NCBI RefSeq assembly: GCF_002332425.1
Contig: NZ_NRGS01000002.1
Span: forward strand, 62,001-126,000
Length of the DNA stretch: 64,000 nucleotides
Direction: 5' to 3'
Origin: Brachybacterium alimentarium
GTDB taxonomy: Bacteria > Actinomycetota > Actinomycetes > Actinomycetales > Dermabacteraceae
Part shown: piece after piece, positions 36,721 to 44,337 of the stretch
Numbering within the stretch: the first letter of the stretch is position 1
How the letters are laid out: each line of letters opens with the position of its first letter
Notes under the pieces: generated by a model
The model's database searches: none
Told to the model about the DNA's origin: nothing
The model's input: only the letters and a program-made list of their open reading frames with translations
Position numbers and translations under genes: made by a program

Positions 36721-36758
36721 GGTCGCCCCGAGCCCGGAAGCGGGATCTCGGGGCGACC
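36721..36758 (-). terminator. Hairpin terminator after purH
   Basis: GGTCGCCCCGAG and CTCGGGGCGACC pair over 12 bases, and a CCCG/CGGG stem nests inside. It lies 46 bases past the purH stop. Confidence 0.85.
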
Positions 36759-36804
36759 GGTCGGTTGGACGGGCCCGGCGTGCGGTGTCGGGCCCGGGAT
36801 GCGC

Positions 36805-38460
36805 TCAGTGCGCGAAGTGGCGGGTGCCGGTGAGGTAGAGCGTCGCGCCGGCGGCGCGGCAGGCCTCGATGACCTCTTCGTCGCGGATGGATCCGCCCGG
36901 CTGCACGATCGCGCGCACGCCGGCGTCCAGCAGGATCTGGGCGCCGTCCGCGAACGGGAAGAAGGCATCCGATGCGGCGACCGCACCCCGGGCGCGCTCC
37001 GGTGCGGCCTCTCCCTCGGCGTGCTCGCCCAGGGAGTTCGCGCGGGAGACCGCGAGGCGGCAGGAGTCCAGGCGGTTGACCTGCCCCATGCCGAGCCCCA
37101 CGGCGGCACCGCCCGAGGCCAGCAGGATCGCGTTGGACTTCACCGCGCGCACCGAGCGCCAGGCGAAGGCGAGATCGGCCAGGGTGGCCTCGTCGGCCGC
37201 CTCTCCGGCGGCGAGCGTCCATGCCGACGGGTCATCGCCGTCGGCGTCGATCACGTCGGCGTCCTGGATCAGCAGGCCGCCCCAGATCTCGCGCATCTCG
37301 ATCTCGCGGGAGTACTCGCCCTGCAGCCGCAGGATCCGCAGGTTCTTCTTGGTGCGCAGCAGCTCGAGCGCCGCGTCCTCATAGGCGGGGGCCAGGATGA
37401 CCTCGGTGAAGATCGGCTTGACCTGCTGGGCCATGGCGAGAGTCACCGTCCGGTTGGTGGCGATGACGCCGCCGTAGGCGGACAGCGGATCGGTGCCGTG
37501 GGCGCGCAGATGGGCGACGGCGATGTCCTCGCTCTCCTCGGCCACGGCGAGGCCGCACGGGTTGTTGTGCTTGACCACGGCGACGCAGGGCCGCTCGTGG
37601 TCGTAGGCGGCGCGCACGGCGGCGTCGGCGTCGACGTAGTTGTTGTAGCTCATGGCCTTGCCGCCGAGCTGCTCCGCACCGGCGATCCCGGGGACGTCGG
37701 GATCGGTGACGGCCAGGCGCGCGCGCTGGTGGGGGTTCTCGCCGTAGCGCAGGGTGGCGGTGAAGCCGAGCTCCGCGGCGTCCTCCTCGCTGAGGTCGAG
37801 GATGTTGAGGGACTCCGCCTCCTGCTCGTCCTCCTGCTCCTCGGCCTCGGCGTCGTCGTCCGCGAGCTGGAAGAGCATCCAGTCGCTGATCGCCTCGTCG
37901 TACTCGGCGGTGCGGGTGAAGGCGATGGTGGCGAGCTCCTGGCGCTCGGACAGCGAGAACCCGCCGACGGCGACCGCTTCGGCGGCGGTCGAGTAGTTCT
38001 CGGGATCCACGACCACGGCGAGGGAGGCGAAGTTCTTCGCCGCGCCGCGCACCATGGACGGGCCGCCGATGTCGATCTTCTCGATGATCTCGTCGAAGCT
38101 GCCGCCCGCGGCGACGGTCTCGCTGAACGGGTAGAGGTTCACCACGACGAGGTCGAACGGCTCGATACCGTGCTCGGCGAGCTGCGCACGGTGGGAGTCC
38201 AGGCGCTGGTCGGCGAGGAGCCCCCCGTGCACGCGCGGGTGCAGGGTCTTCACCCGGCCATCGAGCATCTCGGGGAAACCGGTCACGGTCTCGACGTCGG
38301 TCACGTCGATCCCGGCCTCCCGGATGGTCGCACCGGTGGAACCGGTGGAGACGATCTCGACATCATGCTCGGCCAGGGTGCGGGCGAGGTCGACGATGCC
38401 GGTCTTGTCGAAGACGGAGATGAGGGCGCGGCGGATCGGGCGGCGCTGAGTGGTGGTCAC
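36805..38460 (-). CDS. purH: Bifunctional AICAR transformylase/IMP cyclohydrolase
   Basis: The 551-residue enzyme performs the last two steps of IMP synthesis. The cyclohydrolase domain has [10 protein letters not shown] and [16 protein letters not shown]; the transformylase domain has [20 protein letters not shown] and [11 protein letters not shown]. An acidic insertion ([16 protein letters not shown], about residues 202-217) lies between the domains. The GTG at 38460 has AGGAG upstream. A ZTP riboswitch covers the leader, and purN lies just upstream. Confidence 0.97.
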   Translation of the reverse strand: MTTTQRRPIRRALISVFDKTGIVDLARTLAEHDVEIVSTGSTGATIREAGIDVTDVETVTGFPEMLDGRVKTLHPRVHGGLLADQRLDSHRAQLAEHGIEPFDLVVVNLYPFSETVAAGGSFDEIIEKIDIGGPSMVRGAAKNFASLAVVVDPENYSTAAEAVAVGGFSLSERQELATIAFTRTAEYDEAISDWMLFQLADDDAEAEEQEDEQEAESLNILDLSEEDAAELGFTATLRYGENPHQRARLAVTDPDVPGIAGAEQLGGKAMSYNNYVDADAAVRAAYDHERPCVAVVKHNNPCGLAVAEESEDIAVAHLRAHGTDPLSAYGGVIATNRTVTLAMAQQVKPIFTEVILAPAYEDAALELLRTKKNLRILRLQGEYSREIEMREIWGGLLIQDADVIDADGDDPSAWTLAAGEAADEATLADLAFAWRSVRAVKSNAILLASGGAAVGLGMGQVNRLDSCRLAVSRANSLGEHAEGEAAPERARGAVAASDAFFPFADGAQILLDAGVRAIVQPGGSIRDEEVIEACRAAGATLYLTGTRHFAH

Positions 38461-38495
38461 GAGGCGTGCTCCTGTTCGGATCGGGTCCTTGCGTC

Positions 38496-38562
38496 GAGCA
38501 CCCAGGCGGTCGATGCTCGTATCGGTCACTCCCCGGTGGTCGCCCACCTTCGCCAGTCGTGT
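38496..38562 (-). ncRNA. ZTP (pfl) riboswitch controlling purH
   Basis: The minus strand reads GACTGGCG, then a GGTGGGCGACCACCGGGGAG helix and, after a variable loop, CCGCCTGGGTGC, the two conserved blocks of the ZTP/pfl motif in the right order and spacing. ZTP signals 10-formyl-THF shortage, and pfl riboswitches commonly sit before purH. GTGCTC at the aptamer's 3' edge (38501-38496) can pair with the GAGCAC (38471-38466) that overlaps the Shine-Dalgarno sequence. Translational control is therefore plausible. Transcription would begin near 38562. Confidence 0.9.
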
Positions 38563-38568
38563 GGGGCC

Positions 38569-38574
38569 ATCCTA
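38569..38574 (-). promoter_or_regulatory. -10 box of the purH promoter
   Basis: TAGGAT (38574-38569) lies six bases before the first base of the ZTP aptamer and just downstream of purN's stop (38606). Confidence 0.6.
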
Positions 38575-38605
38575 GCCAGTCGCCCTCGCGCTCCGCACGA
38601 CTTGT

Positions 38606-39187
38606 TCAGCGGCCGGTCGACTCCGCGGCGAGGCGACGCACCACGTCCACCAGCAACGGCTGCTCGGCGGTCTTGATGCGCTCGTGGAGGGTGTCCTCCG
38701 TGTCGTCCTCGAGGATCTCCACGGCGACCTGCGCCAGGATCCGCCCCGTGTCCACGCCGGCGTCGACCTCGATCACGCTGGCCCCGGTGATCTTCACGCC
38801 GTGGGCGAGGGCGTCGCGCACGCCGTGGGCGCCGGGGAACGAGGGCAGCAGCGCGGGATGGGTGTTGACGATGCGGCCCCCGAAGGCGTCCAGCAGCGGC
38901 GGGCCCACGAGCTTCATGAAGCCGGCCAGCACCACCAGCTGCGGCTCGGTCCGGGCGACGGCCGCGGCCAGGGCCTCGTCCCAGGCGGCGCGGTCGGCAT
39001 GGTCGCGCAGACGCACCACCTCGGTGGGGATCCCCGCGGTGCGGGCATGCTCGAGCCCGGTCGCGTCCCGGTCCGCGATCACTCCCACCACGGTGTAGGG
39101 GCAGTCGGGCTCGGCGGTCGCCCGCAGTAGGGCGGAGAGGTTCGAACCGGTGCCGGAGATGAGAACGGTGATGGGGGTGCGGGTCAC
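38606..39187 (-). CDS. purN: Phosphoribosylglycinamide formyltransferase (GART)
   Basis: The 193-residue enzyme has ISGTGSNLSALL at the N-terminus, VLAGFMKLV and the catalytic NTHPALLPSFPGAHGV, and IEVDAGVDTGRILAQ. It formylates GAR using 10-formyl-THF. The GTG at 39187 is chosen because TATCCT lies six bases upstream and there is no Shine-Dalgarno sequence; longer readings have no support. Confidence 0.95.
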   Translation of the reverse strand: MTRTPITVLISGTGSNLSALLRATAEPDCPYTVVGVIADRDATGLEHARTAGIPTEVVRLRDHADRAAWDEALAAAVARTEPQLVVLAGFMKLVGPPLLDAFGGRIVNTHPALLPSFPGAHGVRDALAHGVKITGASVIEVDAGVDTGRILAQVAVEILEDDTEDTLHERIKTAEQPLLVDVVRRLAAESTGR

Positions 39188-39276
39188 CGGGCCAGGATAA
39201 TCCCCGCGGCCACGGCGATGTGGGCGGGCTCGGGCCGGGCGCACGCACAGCCGCCGGAACGGGCACAATAGGACGA

Positions 39277-39702
39277 ATGAGCAGCGAACACGACGGCGAG
39301 CGGCAGGAACGCCCCCAGGACCCGGCCACCACGCGACGCCCCCGCACGCTGACCGCGCTGCTGCTGACGATGCTCGCGTCCTGGCTGCTGCTGCTCGCGC
39401 CGCTCCCCTATTCGCTGGCCGCCGGTGTGACCGCGCTGGCCGCGATGGTGCTGCTGGTGCTGGCCGCGGTGCAGACCTTCCGTCAAGGTCGTCACCTCAT
39501 GGCCGTGCTCTCGCTCGTCGTGGGCGTCCCGGCCACGCTGATGATCGTCACCGGGTCGCTGCTCTCGCTGCTGTTCTATGGTCCGATGCTCGACATCCAG
39601 GAGTGCCACGCCTCCGCGCTCACCGAGCACGCGCGGTCCTCCTGCACGGCCGACGCGCAGGATTCGATGGCCACGTGGGTCAGCGAGCTGCTGGGCGGCT
39701 GA
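39277..39702 (+). CDS. Hypothetical three-helix membrane protein
   Basis: The 141-residue product has a charged N-terminus, three hydrophobic segments (about 24-42, 47-65 and 74-98) and a soluble C-terminal tail with two cysteines (IQECHAS and SSCTADA) that could form a disulfide outside the cell. I do not recognise the family. A CACAAT box (39264-39269) seven bases before the ATG, with no Shine-Dalgarno sequence, suggests a leaderless message. It is divergent from purN and convergent with the DUF6350 gene. Confidence 0.65.
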   Translation: MSSEHDGERQERPQDPATTRRPRTLTALLLTMLASWLLLLAPLPYSLAAGVTALAAMVLLVLAAVQTFRQGRHLMAVLSLVVGVPATLMIVTGSLLSLLFYGPMLDIQECHASALTEHARSSCTADAQDSMATWVSELLGG

Positions 39703-39814
39703 GCGGCTGAGCGGCTGATCACCCTCGGCACCGCGCACCGGTCAGGCGTGCCGATCAGGGCCGCTGGTCGGTCAATCGGGCGTGCTGATCTGGGCCGCTG
39801 GTCAGGGCTGCTGA

Positions 39815-41224
39815 TCAGTTCTCCTGGTCTCTCGACCCGTCCTGCTCGTCCTCGGCGCTGGCGTCGGTGTCGGGACCGGCGCCGCCCTCGTCGTCGGCGT
39901 CACCCTCCTCATCGGAGTCGGCGCCGCTCTCGGCGCCGTCTGGCCTTCCCAGACGCTCGGTGCGCTCGGCGCTCTCGACCCTGTCCCGCAGTGCGGCGAT
40001 CTGCGCCTGCACCCACGGCACCAGCGGCGAGACGCGCACGAGGAGCACGCCACCGGTGCTGACCACGACCACGCCGAGCAGCGGCAGGATGAGCGTGGCC
40101 ATCTGTGGCCCGAGATGCACCAGCCGGCCTTCGCCGATGCCGCCGGTGGACAGCCCCGCGAGCAGCAGCACGCCGACCATCACGGTCAGCGGATAGGCGA
40201 CCCACGCGGAGATCCGGTCGCGCCGCCCGAGGTCGCCGGTGTCCCGCACCAGGCGGAGCGCACCGAGCACGACGGGCACCGCGGGCAGCACGATCAGCAG
40301 CCACACCCACCATCCGAAATCTCCCGGGCCCGGCAGTGCCCCGAGCAGGGGCAGGGCCGGCAGCACGCCGGTCTCGGAGCCGTTCAGCGAGAGCGAGGTG
40401 GCGGTTCCCACGCCGATCGTGCCGCCGAGGGCGACCACGAGCGCCCACACCGCAAGCAGCGGCAGCAGCGCCAGCTGGACGAGCGTGAGCACGATGCCGC
40501 CCACCGCTCCGGGGTCGAGGGTCTGGAACAGGGAGGACTGCGCGGGGAGGGAGACCAGCATCATCACCAGCACCAGCAGCATCCCGGCACTGAGCATCCC
40601 GATCAGGGCGATGAGCGCGGCGCGGGCGACGTCGCCGTACGGGGCGGGGAGCAGGCCGAGCACCCGCACGCCGGGCACGGTGGACGTCGGCTCGCGGCGC
40701 AGCGACCACAGCAGGCCCAGCAGGCCGCCCACCACGGCGACCATCGCGCCGGAGACGATCGCGGAGGTCACGACGGGACTGCTCTCGCTGCTGCGCCCGA
40801 TCGCGGCGATCACCGTGAAGCCGATCGCGTACACCCCGACGTAGGCGCCGAGTGCACCGCCGGCGTCACGGAGGGCGCGCACGCGCAGCACGCCGTCGTC
40901 GCGCACCAGCTCCAGCGCGCCTCCCACGCGGCGCATGCCGAGGGTGGAGACGAGGATCAACAGCGCGAGCAGACCGAAGGGAGTGAGCGTCACCGCGCCG
41001 TCGACCACACCGGTGCTGAGCACGATCCCGCCGCCGTGGCCGAGCACCAGGACGTTCAGCGCGATGATGATCGCGTCGAGCGCGGTCGCGGTGGATCGGG
41101 TGCCGGCGACCTGCGCGGCGAGCGCGGGGACGACGACGAGGGCGATGGCGGTGCCCAGGGACACGGCGGCGGCGATCGTCCCACGGACCAGGGGCGTCGC
41201 AATGCTGTCGCCGGTGCTGTTCAC
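39815..41224 (-). CDS. DUF6350-type polytopic membrane protein
   Basis: The roughly 469-residue protein has about ten hydrophobic segments with motifs DAIIIALNVLVLGHGGGIVLS and GDFGWWVWLLI, and an acidic, probably cytoplasmic tail (EEGDADDEGGAGPDTDAS). This pattern and its place near purN/purH match DUF6350, sometimes placed with PerM-like cell-division proteins. Function is unknown. The GTG at 41224 is preferred because AAGGAG lies six bases upstream. Confidence 0.7.
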   Translation of the reverse strand: MNSTGDSIATPLVRGTIAAAVSLGTAIALVVVPALAAQVAGTRSTATALDAIIIALNVLVLGHGGGIVLSTGVVDGAVTLTPFGLLALLILVSTLGMRRVGGALELVRDDGVLRVRALRDAGGALGAYVGVYAIGFTVIAAIGRSSESSPVVTSAIVSGAMVAVVGGLLGLLWSLRREPTSTVPGVRVLGLLPAPYGDVARAALIALIGMLSAGMLLVLVMMLVSLPAQSSLFQTLDPGAVGGIVLTLVQLALLPLLAVWALVVALGGTIGVGTATSLSLNGSETGVLPALPLLGALPGPGDFGWWVWLLIVLPAVPVVLGALRLVRDTGDLGRRDRISAWVAYPLTVMVGVLLLAGLSTGGIGEGRLVHLGPQMATLILPLLGVVVVSTGGVLLVRVSPLVPWVQAQIAALRDRVESAERTERLGRPDGAESGADSDEEGDADDEGGAGPDTDASAEDEQDGSRDQEN

Positions 41225-41384
41225 GAACTGCTCCTTGAGCGGGTCACGACGGGGGAAGCGGCCCCGGATACGGGCCGAGCGACCTCGCGGGCGCGGTCGC
41301 CGGTCCATGGTCGCACCTCCGTGCCCCGCACCCGCGCACCTCGGGACGGGACGCGAGTCACGGCGCAGAGCCGGGCAGGTGACG

Positions 41385-41397
41385 CATAATGACTCCG
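41385..41397 (+). promoter_or_regulatory. -10 box deciding the menF start
   Basis: CATAAT (41385-41390) is followed by seven bases and the ATG at 41398. An earlier in-frame ATG at 41389 overlaps the box itself and would lie upstream of the transcription start. Confidence 0.55.
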
Positions 41398-42738
41398 ATG
41401 CCCGCCTCCCTGTCTTCCCCTGAGCCCTCCGCTGCCGAGGTGACGCTGGTGGTGCGCACCGTGCGCATCGAGGAACCCGTCGACCTGCTCGGCCATATCC
41501 CTGCCGACGTGAGCGGAGCATGGTTGCGCCATGGCCAGGGCGTGGTCGCCCGCGGCACCGCCTGGAGCGTGCAGACGGCCGGCGCGCACCGCTTCGCCGC
41601 AGCGGGTGCCGCTTTCCAGGGCATCGCGGCCCGCGCCCGGGTCGATGACGAGGTGCGCACGCGCATGTCCGGGCTGATCGCCCTGGGCAGCTTCTCCTAC
41701 GCCGACGGATCCGAGCGGCCCTCGCGCCTGGTGGTCCCCCGCGCCCTGCTGGGGGTGCACGACGGCGAGGCCTTCCTGACGGTGGTCGGGGTCGACGAGG
41801 AGCCGGTGATGCCGAGGTCCTGGCGTGATCTGTTCGGCTCGACGCCTGCCGCGTCGGATCTTCCGGCGGAGCTGGAGGTCGAGGCGGATCACACGCCGGA
41901 CGAATACCAGTCGCTCGTGCAGCAGGCCGTGGCGGAGATCCGCGAGGGCCGTGCCGAGAAGGTGGTCCTGTCCGAGCGCACCACGGTGACCGCCCCGCAG
42001 CGCCTCGAGCCGGCGCTGCTGCTCGCGGGCCTGGCCCATGACTATCCGAGCACCTGGGTGTACCACCTCGATGACGTGATCGGCGCGAGCCCGGAGATGC
42101 TCGCCCAGACCCAGGAGGGTCGGATCTTCTCCCGGGTCCTGGCCGGGACCCGCCCGGTCGCCGACGACAGCGAGCTCGATGAGGTGGACCGCCGTGCCTT
42201 CCGCACCGATGCCAAGGAGCTCTCCGAGCACGCCTTCGCGGTCGACTCGGTGGTGGACCGTCTCGAGGGGCTCGCCGAGGACCTGGACGTCTCCCCCGCC
42301 CCGTTCGTGCTGCGCCTGCCGGGGCTGGAGCATCTGGCCTCCGATGTCTCCGCCCGCCTGCGCGAGGGCGTCACCAGTCTCGACGTCGCCGCGCGGCTGC
42401 ACCCGTCGGCCGCTGTCTCCGGCACGCCGCGGGATCGGGCCGACGAGATCATCGCGCGCCTGGAGCCCCGCGACCGCGGCGGCTATGCCTCTCCGGTGGG
42501 CTGGCTGGACGCGGCGGGCGACGGCCAGTGGGCGATCGCCCTGCGGATGGCTCATCTGCACGGCGACAGCACGGTGACGCTGCAGGCGGGCGGCGGTCTG
42601 GTCGCGGCGTCGGATCCCGTCTCCGAGCATGCCGAGACGCTCGCCAAATGCCGGCCGATGCTGCGGGCGCTGCGTCGCTCCACCCCGCGCACCGGCGAGG
42701 TCGACACCTCGCGCATCTCGCGCACTCTCGGCGCCTGA
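41398..42738 (+). CDS. menF: Isochorismate synthase (menaquinone branch)
   Basis: The 446-residue chorismate-utilising enzyme has IREGRAEKVVLSERT, the active-site run VIGASPEMLAQTQEG, SRVLAGTRP, and the C-terminal HPSAAVSGTPRDRADEII with RGGYASPVGW. Isochorismate synthases convert chorismate to isochorismate. The nearby menD, menC, menB, menE and menA indicate menaquinone rather than siderophore synthesis. The start at 41398 is set by the -10 box; no Shine-Dalgarno sequence is seen. Confidence 0.9.
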   Translation: MPASLSSPEPSAAEVTLVVRTVRIEEPVDLLGHIPADVSGAWLRHGQGVVARGTAWSVQTAGAHRFAAAGAAFQGIAARARVDDEVRTRMSGLIALGSFSYADGSERPSRLVVPRALLGVHDGEAFLTVVGVDEEPVMPRSWRDLFGSTPAASDLPAELEVEADHTPDEYQSLVQQAVAEIREGRAEKVVLSERTTVTAPQRLEPALLLAGLAHDYPSTWVYHLDDVIGASPEMLAQTQEGRIFSRVLAGTRPVADDSELDEVDRRAFRTDAKELSEHAFAVDSVVDRLEGLAEDLDVSPAPFVLRLPGLEHLASDVSARLREGVTSLDVAARLHPSAAVSGTPRDRADEIIARLEPRDRGGYASPVGWLDAAGDGQWAIALRMAHLHGDSTVTLQAGGGLVAASDPVSEHAETLAKCRPMLRALRRSTPRTGEVDTSRISRTLGA

Positions 42739-42763
42739 CGCGCGATCCGCGTCGGCGCTCGGC

Positions 42764-44323
42764 TCAGGAGGGCTGGCCCGCCAGGGTGACGTCGAGGGTC
42801 TGCTCGTCCTGGTCCCGCACCACCGTGAGCGTGTGCGAGGAATCGACGGGAAGCCCTCGCACCACGCCGGTCAGGGCGGCGGCGCCGCCCACCGGGGTGT
42901 CGTCGACCTTCGTGATCAGGTCACCCTCGCGCAGCCCGGCCTCGGCAGCGGGGCTGCCGCCCTCCACACCGCGCACCTGCGCTCCGCGATAGGAGACGTC
43001 GCCGACGGTCTCGGTGCCGTCGCTGCTGGTGACGCCGAGGAAGGAATGATCCGCGGAGCCGCTGTCCTTGAGCTGCTCGGCGATCATGGTGGCGGTGTTC
43101 GACGGGATCGCGAACCCGAGCCCGATGCTGCCGGCCTGTCCCGTGCTGCTGGCGATCCCCGCGATCGAGGAGTTGATACCGATCACCTGCCCGGCGGCGT
43201 CGATGAGCGGCCCGCCGGAGTTGCCGGGGTTGATCGCGGCGTCGGTCTGCAGCGCCGAGGTGTAGGTGGCGTCCGAGCCGCTGGGATCCTCGCCGCCGGC
43301 GGTCACCGGGCGATCCACGGCGGAGATGATCCCCGTGGTCACCGTGTTCTCGAGGCCCAGCGGTGTCCCCAGCGCCATCACCGGCTGGCCGACCTCGACG
43401 GTCGCGGAGTCCGCGAAGGTCGCCGGCTGGAGATCATCGGGCGGCGAGTCCAGGCGGATCACGGCGAGGTCGGTGGTCGTGTCGGTGCCGACGACGGTCG
43501 CGGTGTATCCGAGGCCGTCGTTCATGGTGACCTGGATCGAGCGCGCGCCGTCGACCACGTGATTGTTGGTGAGGATCGAACCGTTGTCGTCCAGGACCAC
43601 GCCCGTGCCCTCCCCGGCGCCGGAATCAGTCGCGACCTGGATGGCGACCGCGCTGGGCGAGACCTGTTCGGCGACCGTCCCCCAGTCCGGGGTGTCGGTC
43701 GTGGAGACCGACGCGGGACGAGCGGTGCTCGGCTCCTCGGTGCTCGAGCCGGCCTGCGAGGTCGCAGCGGTCTCCGGGCCCAGCAGCTGGTCGTAGGCGA
43801 CCACTCCGGAAAGGGTCAGGCCGCTGGAGACCAGCATGCCCAGGGCGACCAGACCGGTCACGCCCGCCCAGCCGGGCCCGCGTCGACGCGCAGGGGCAGC
43901 AGCCGCCGCACCGACGGCAGGAGCCCCGTGGGAGCCCCCACCGGCGGCAGGAGCCGCGTGGGTGGCAGCGCCGAAGGCCGACGCCCCATGAGTCGAGGGG
44001 CCGAAGGCCGGCATCCCGTGAGCGGAGGGGTCAGCGCCATCGGCGGTCCCGGGGGCCGGTGCGACGCCGTGCGCGGAACCGGGCGCGGGAAAGAGCTGCT
44101 CGGTCCGGGCGTCGGGGCCCGGATAGGGCGCGGGCTGCCGGCTGCCCTCGCCGTCTCCGGAGGCGGGCTGCCACGGTGCGCCATAGCCGCTGGTCGGCTG
44201 CTGCCCTCCGTCGTCGAACGCCTGCTGGTCACGGGGAGGAGTGCCGGTGCTCGGGTGGTCGGCGGGGGGCATGGCGCCCTCCGGGCGCTCGGTCGGTTCG
44301 TACGGATCGTTCATGTCCGCCAT
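42764..44323 (-). CDS. HtrA/DegP-like serine protease with PDZ domain
   Basis: The 519-residue protein has a long cytoplasmic N-terminus rich in Pro, Gly, Ala and His (about 1-148), one transmembrane helix (about 155-177), a trypsin-like domain with His255 (TNNHVVDG), Asp285 (TTDLAVIRL) and Ser369 (NPGNSGGPL), and a C-terminal PDZ domain (about 415-510). It probably works in cell-envelope protein quality control. GGAGG lies seven bases before the ATG, right after the menD stop, so it is probably co-transcribed with menD. Confidence 0.93.
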   Translation of the reverse strand: MADMNDPYEPTERPEGAMPPADHPSTGTPPRDQQAFDDGGQQPTSGYGAPWQPASGDGEGSRQPAPYPGPDARTEQLFPAPGSAHGVAPAPGTADGADPSAHGMPAFGPSTHGASAFGAATHAAPAAGGGSHGAPAVGAAAAAPARRRGPGWAGVTGLVALGMLVSSGLTLSGVVAYDQLLGPETAATSQAGSSTEEPSTARPASVSTTDTPDWGTVAEQVSPSAVAIQVATDSGAGEGTGVVLDDNGSILTNNHVVDGARSIQVTMNDGLGYTATVVGTDTTTDLAVIRLDSPPDDLQPATFADSATVEVGQPVMALGTPLGLENTVTTGIISAVDRPVTAGGEDPSGSDATYTSALQTDAAINPGNSGGPLIDAAGQVIGINSSIAGIASSTGQAGSIGLGFAIPSNTATMIAEQLKDSGSADHSFLGVTSSDGTETVGDVSYRGAQVRGVEGGSPAAEAGLREGDLITKVDDTPVGGAAALTGVVRGLPVDSSHTLTVVRDQDEQTLDVTLAGQPS

Positions 44324-44337
44324 GGGAACACCTCCAG

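Noticed and set aside
39703-39814. Repeated GGCCGCTGGTC motifs between the 39277 gene and DUF6350
   Set aside because: Copies are few and imperfect, and no fold or element type is supported.
41389-41397. An upstream ATG as the menF start
   Set aside because: It overlaps the CATAAT box and would not be within the mRNA.
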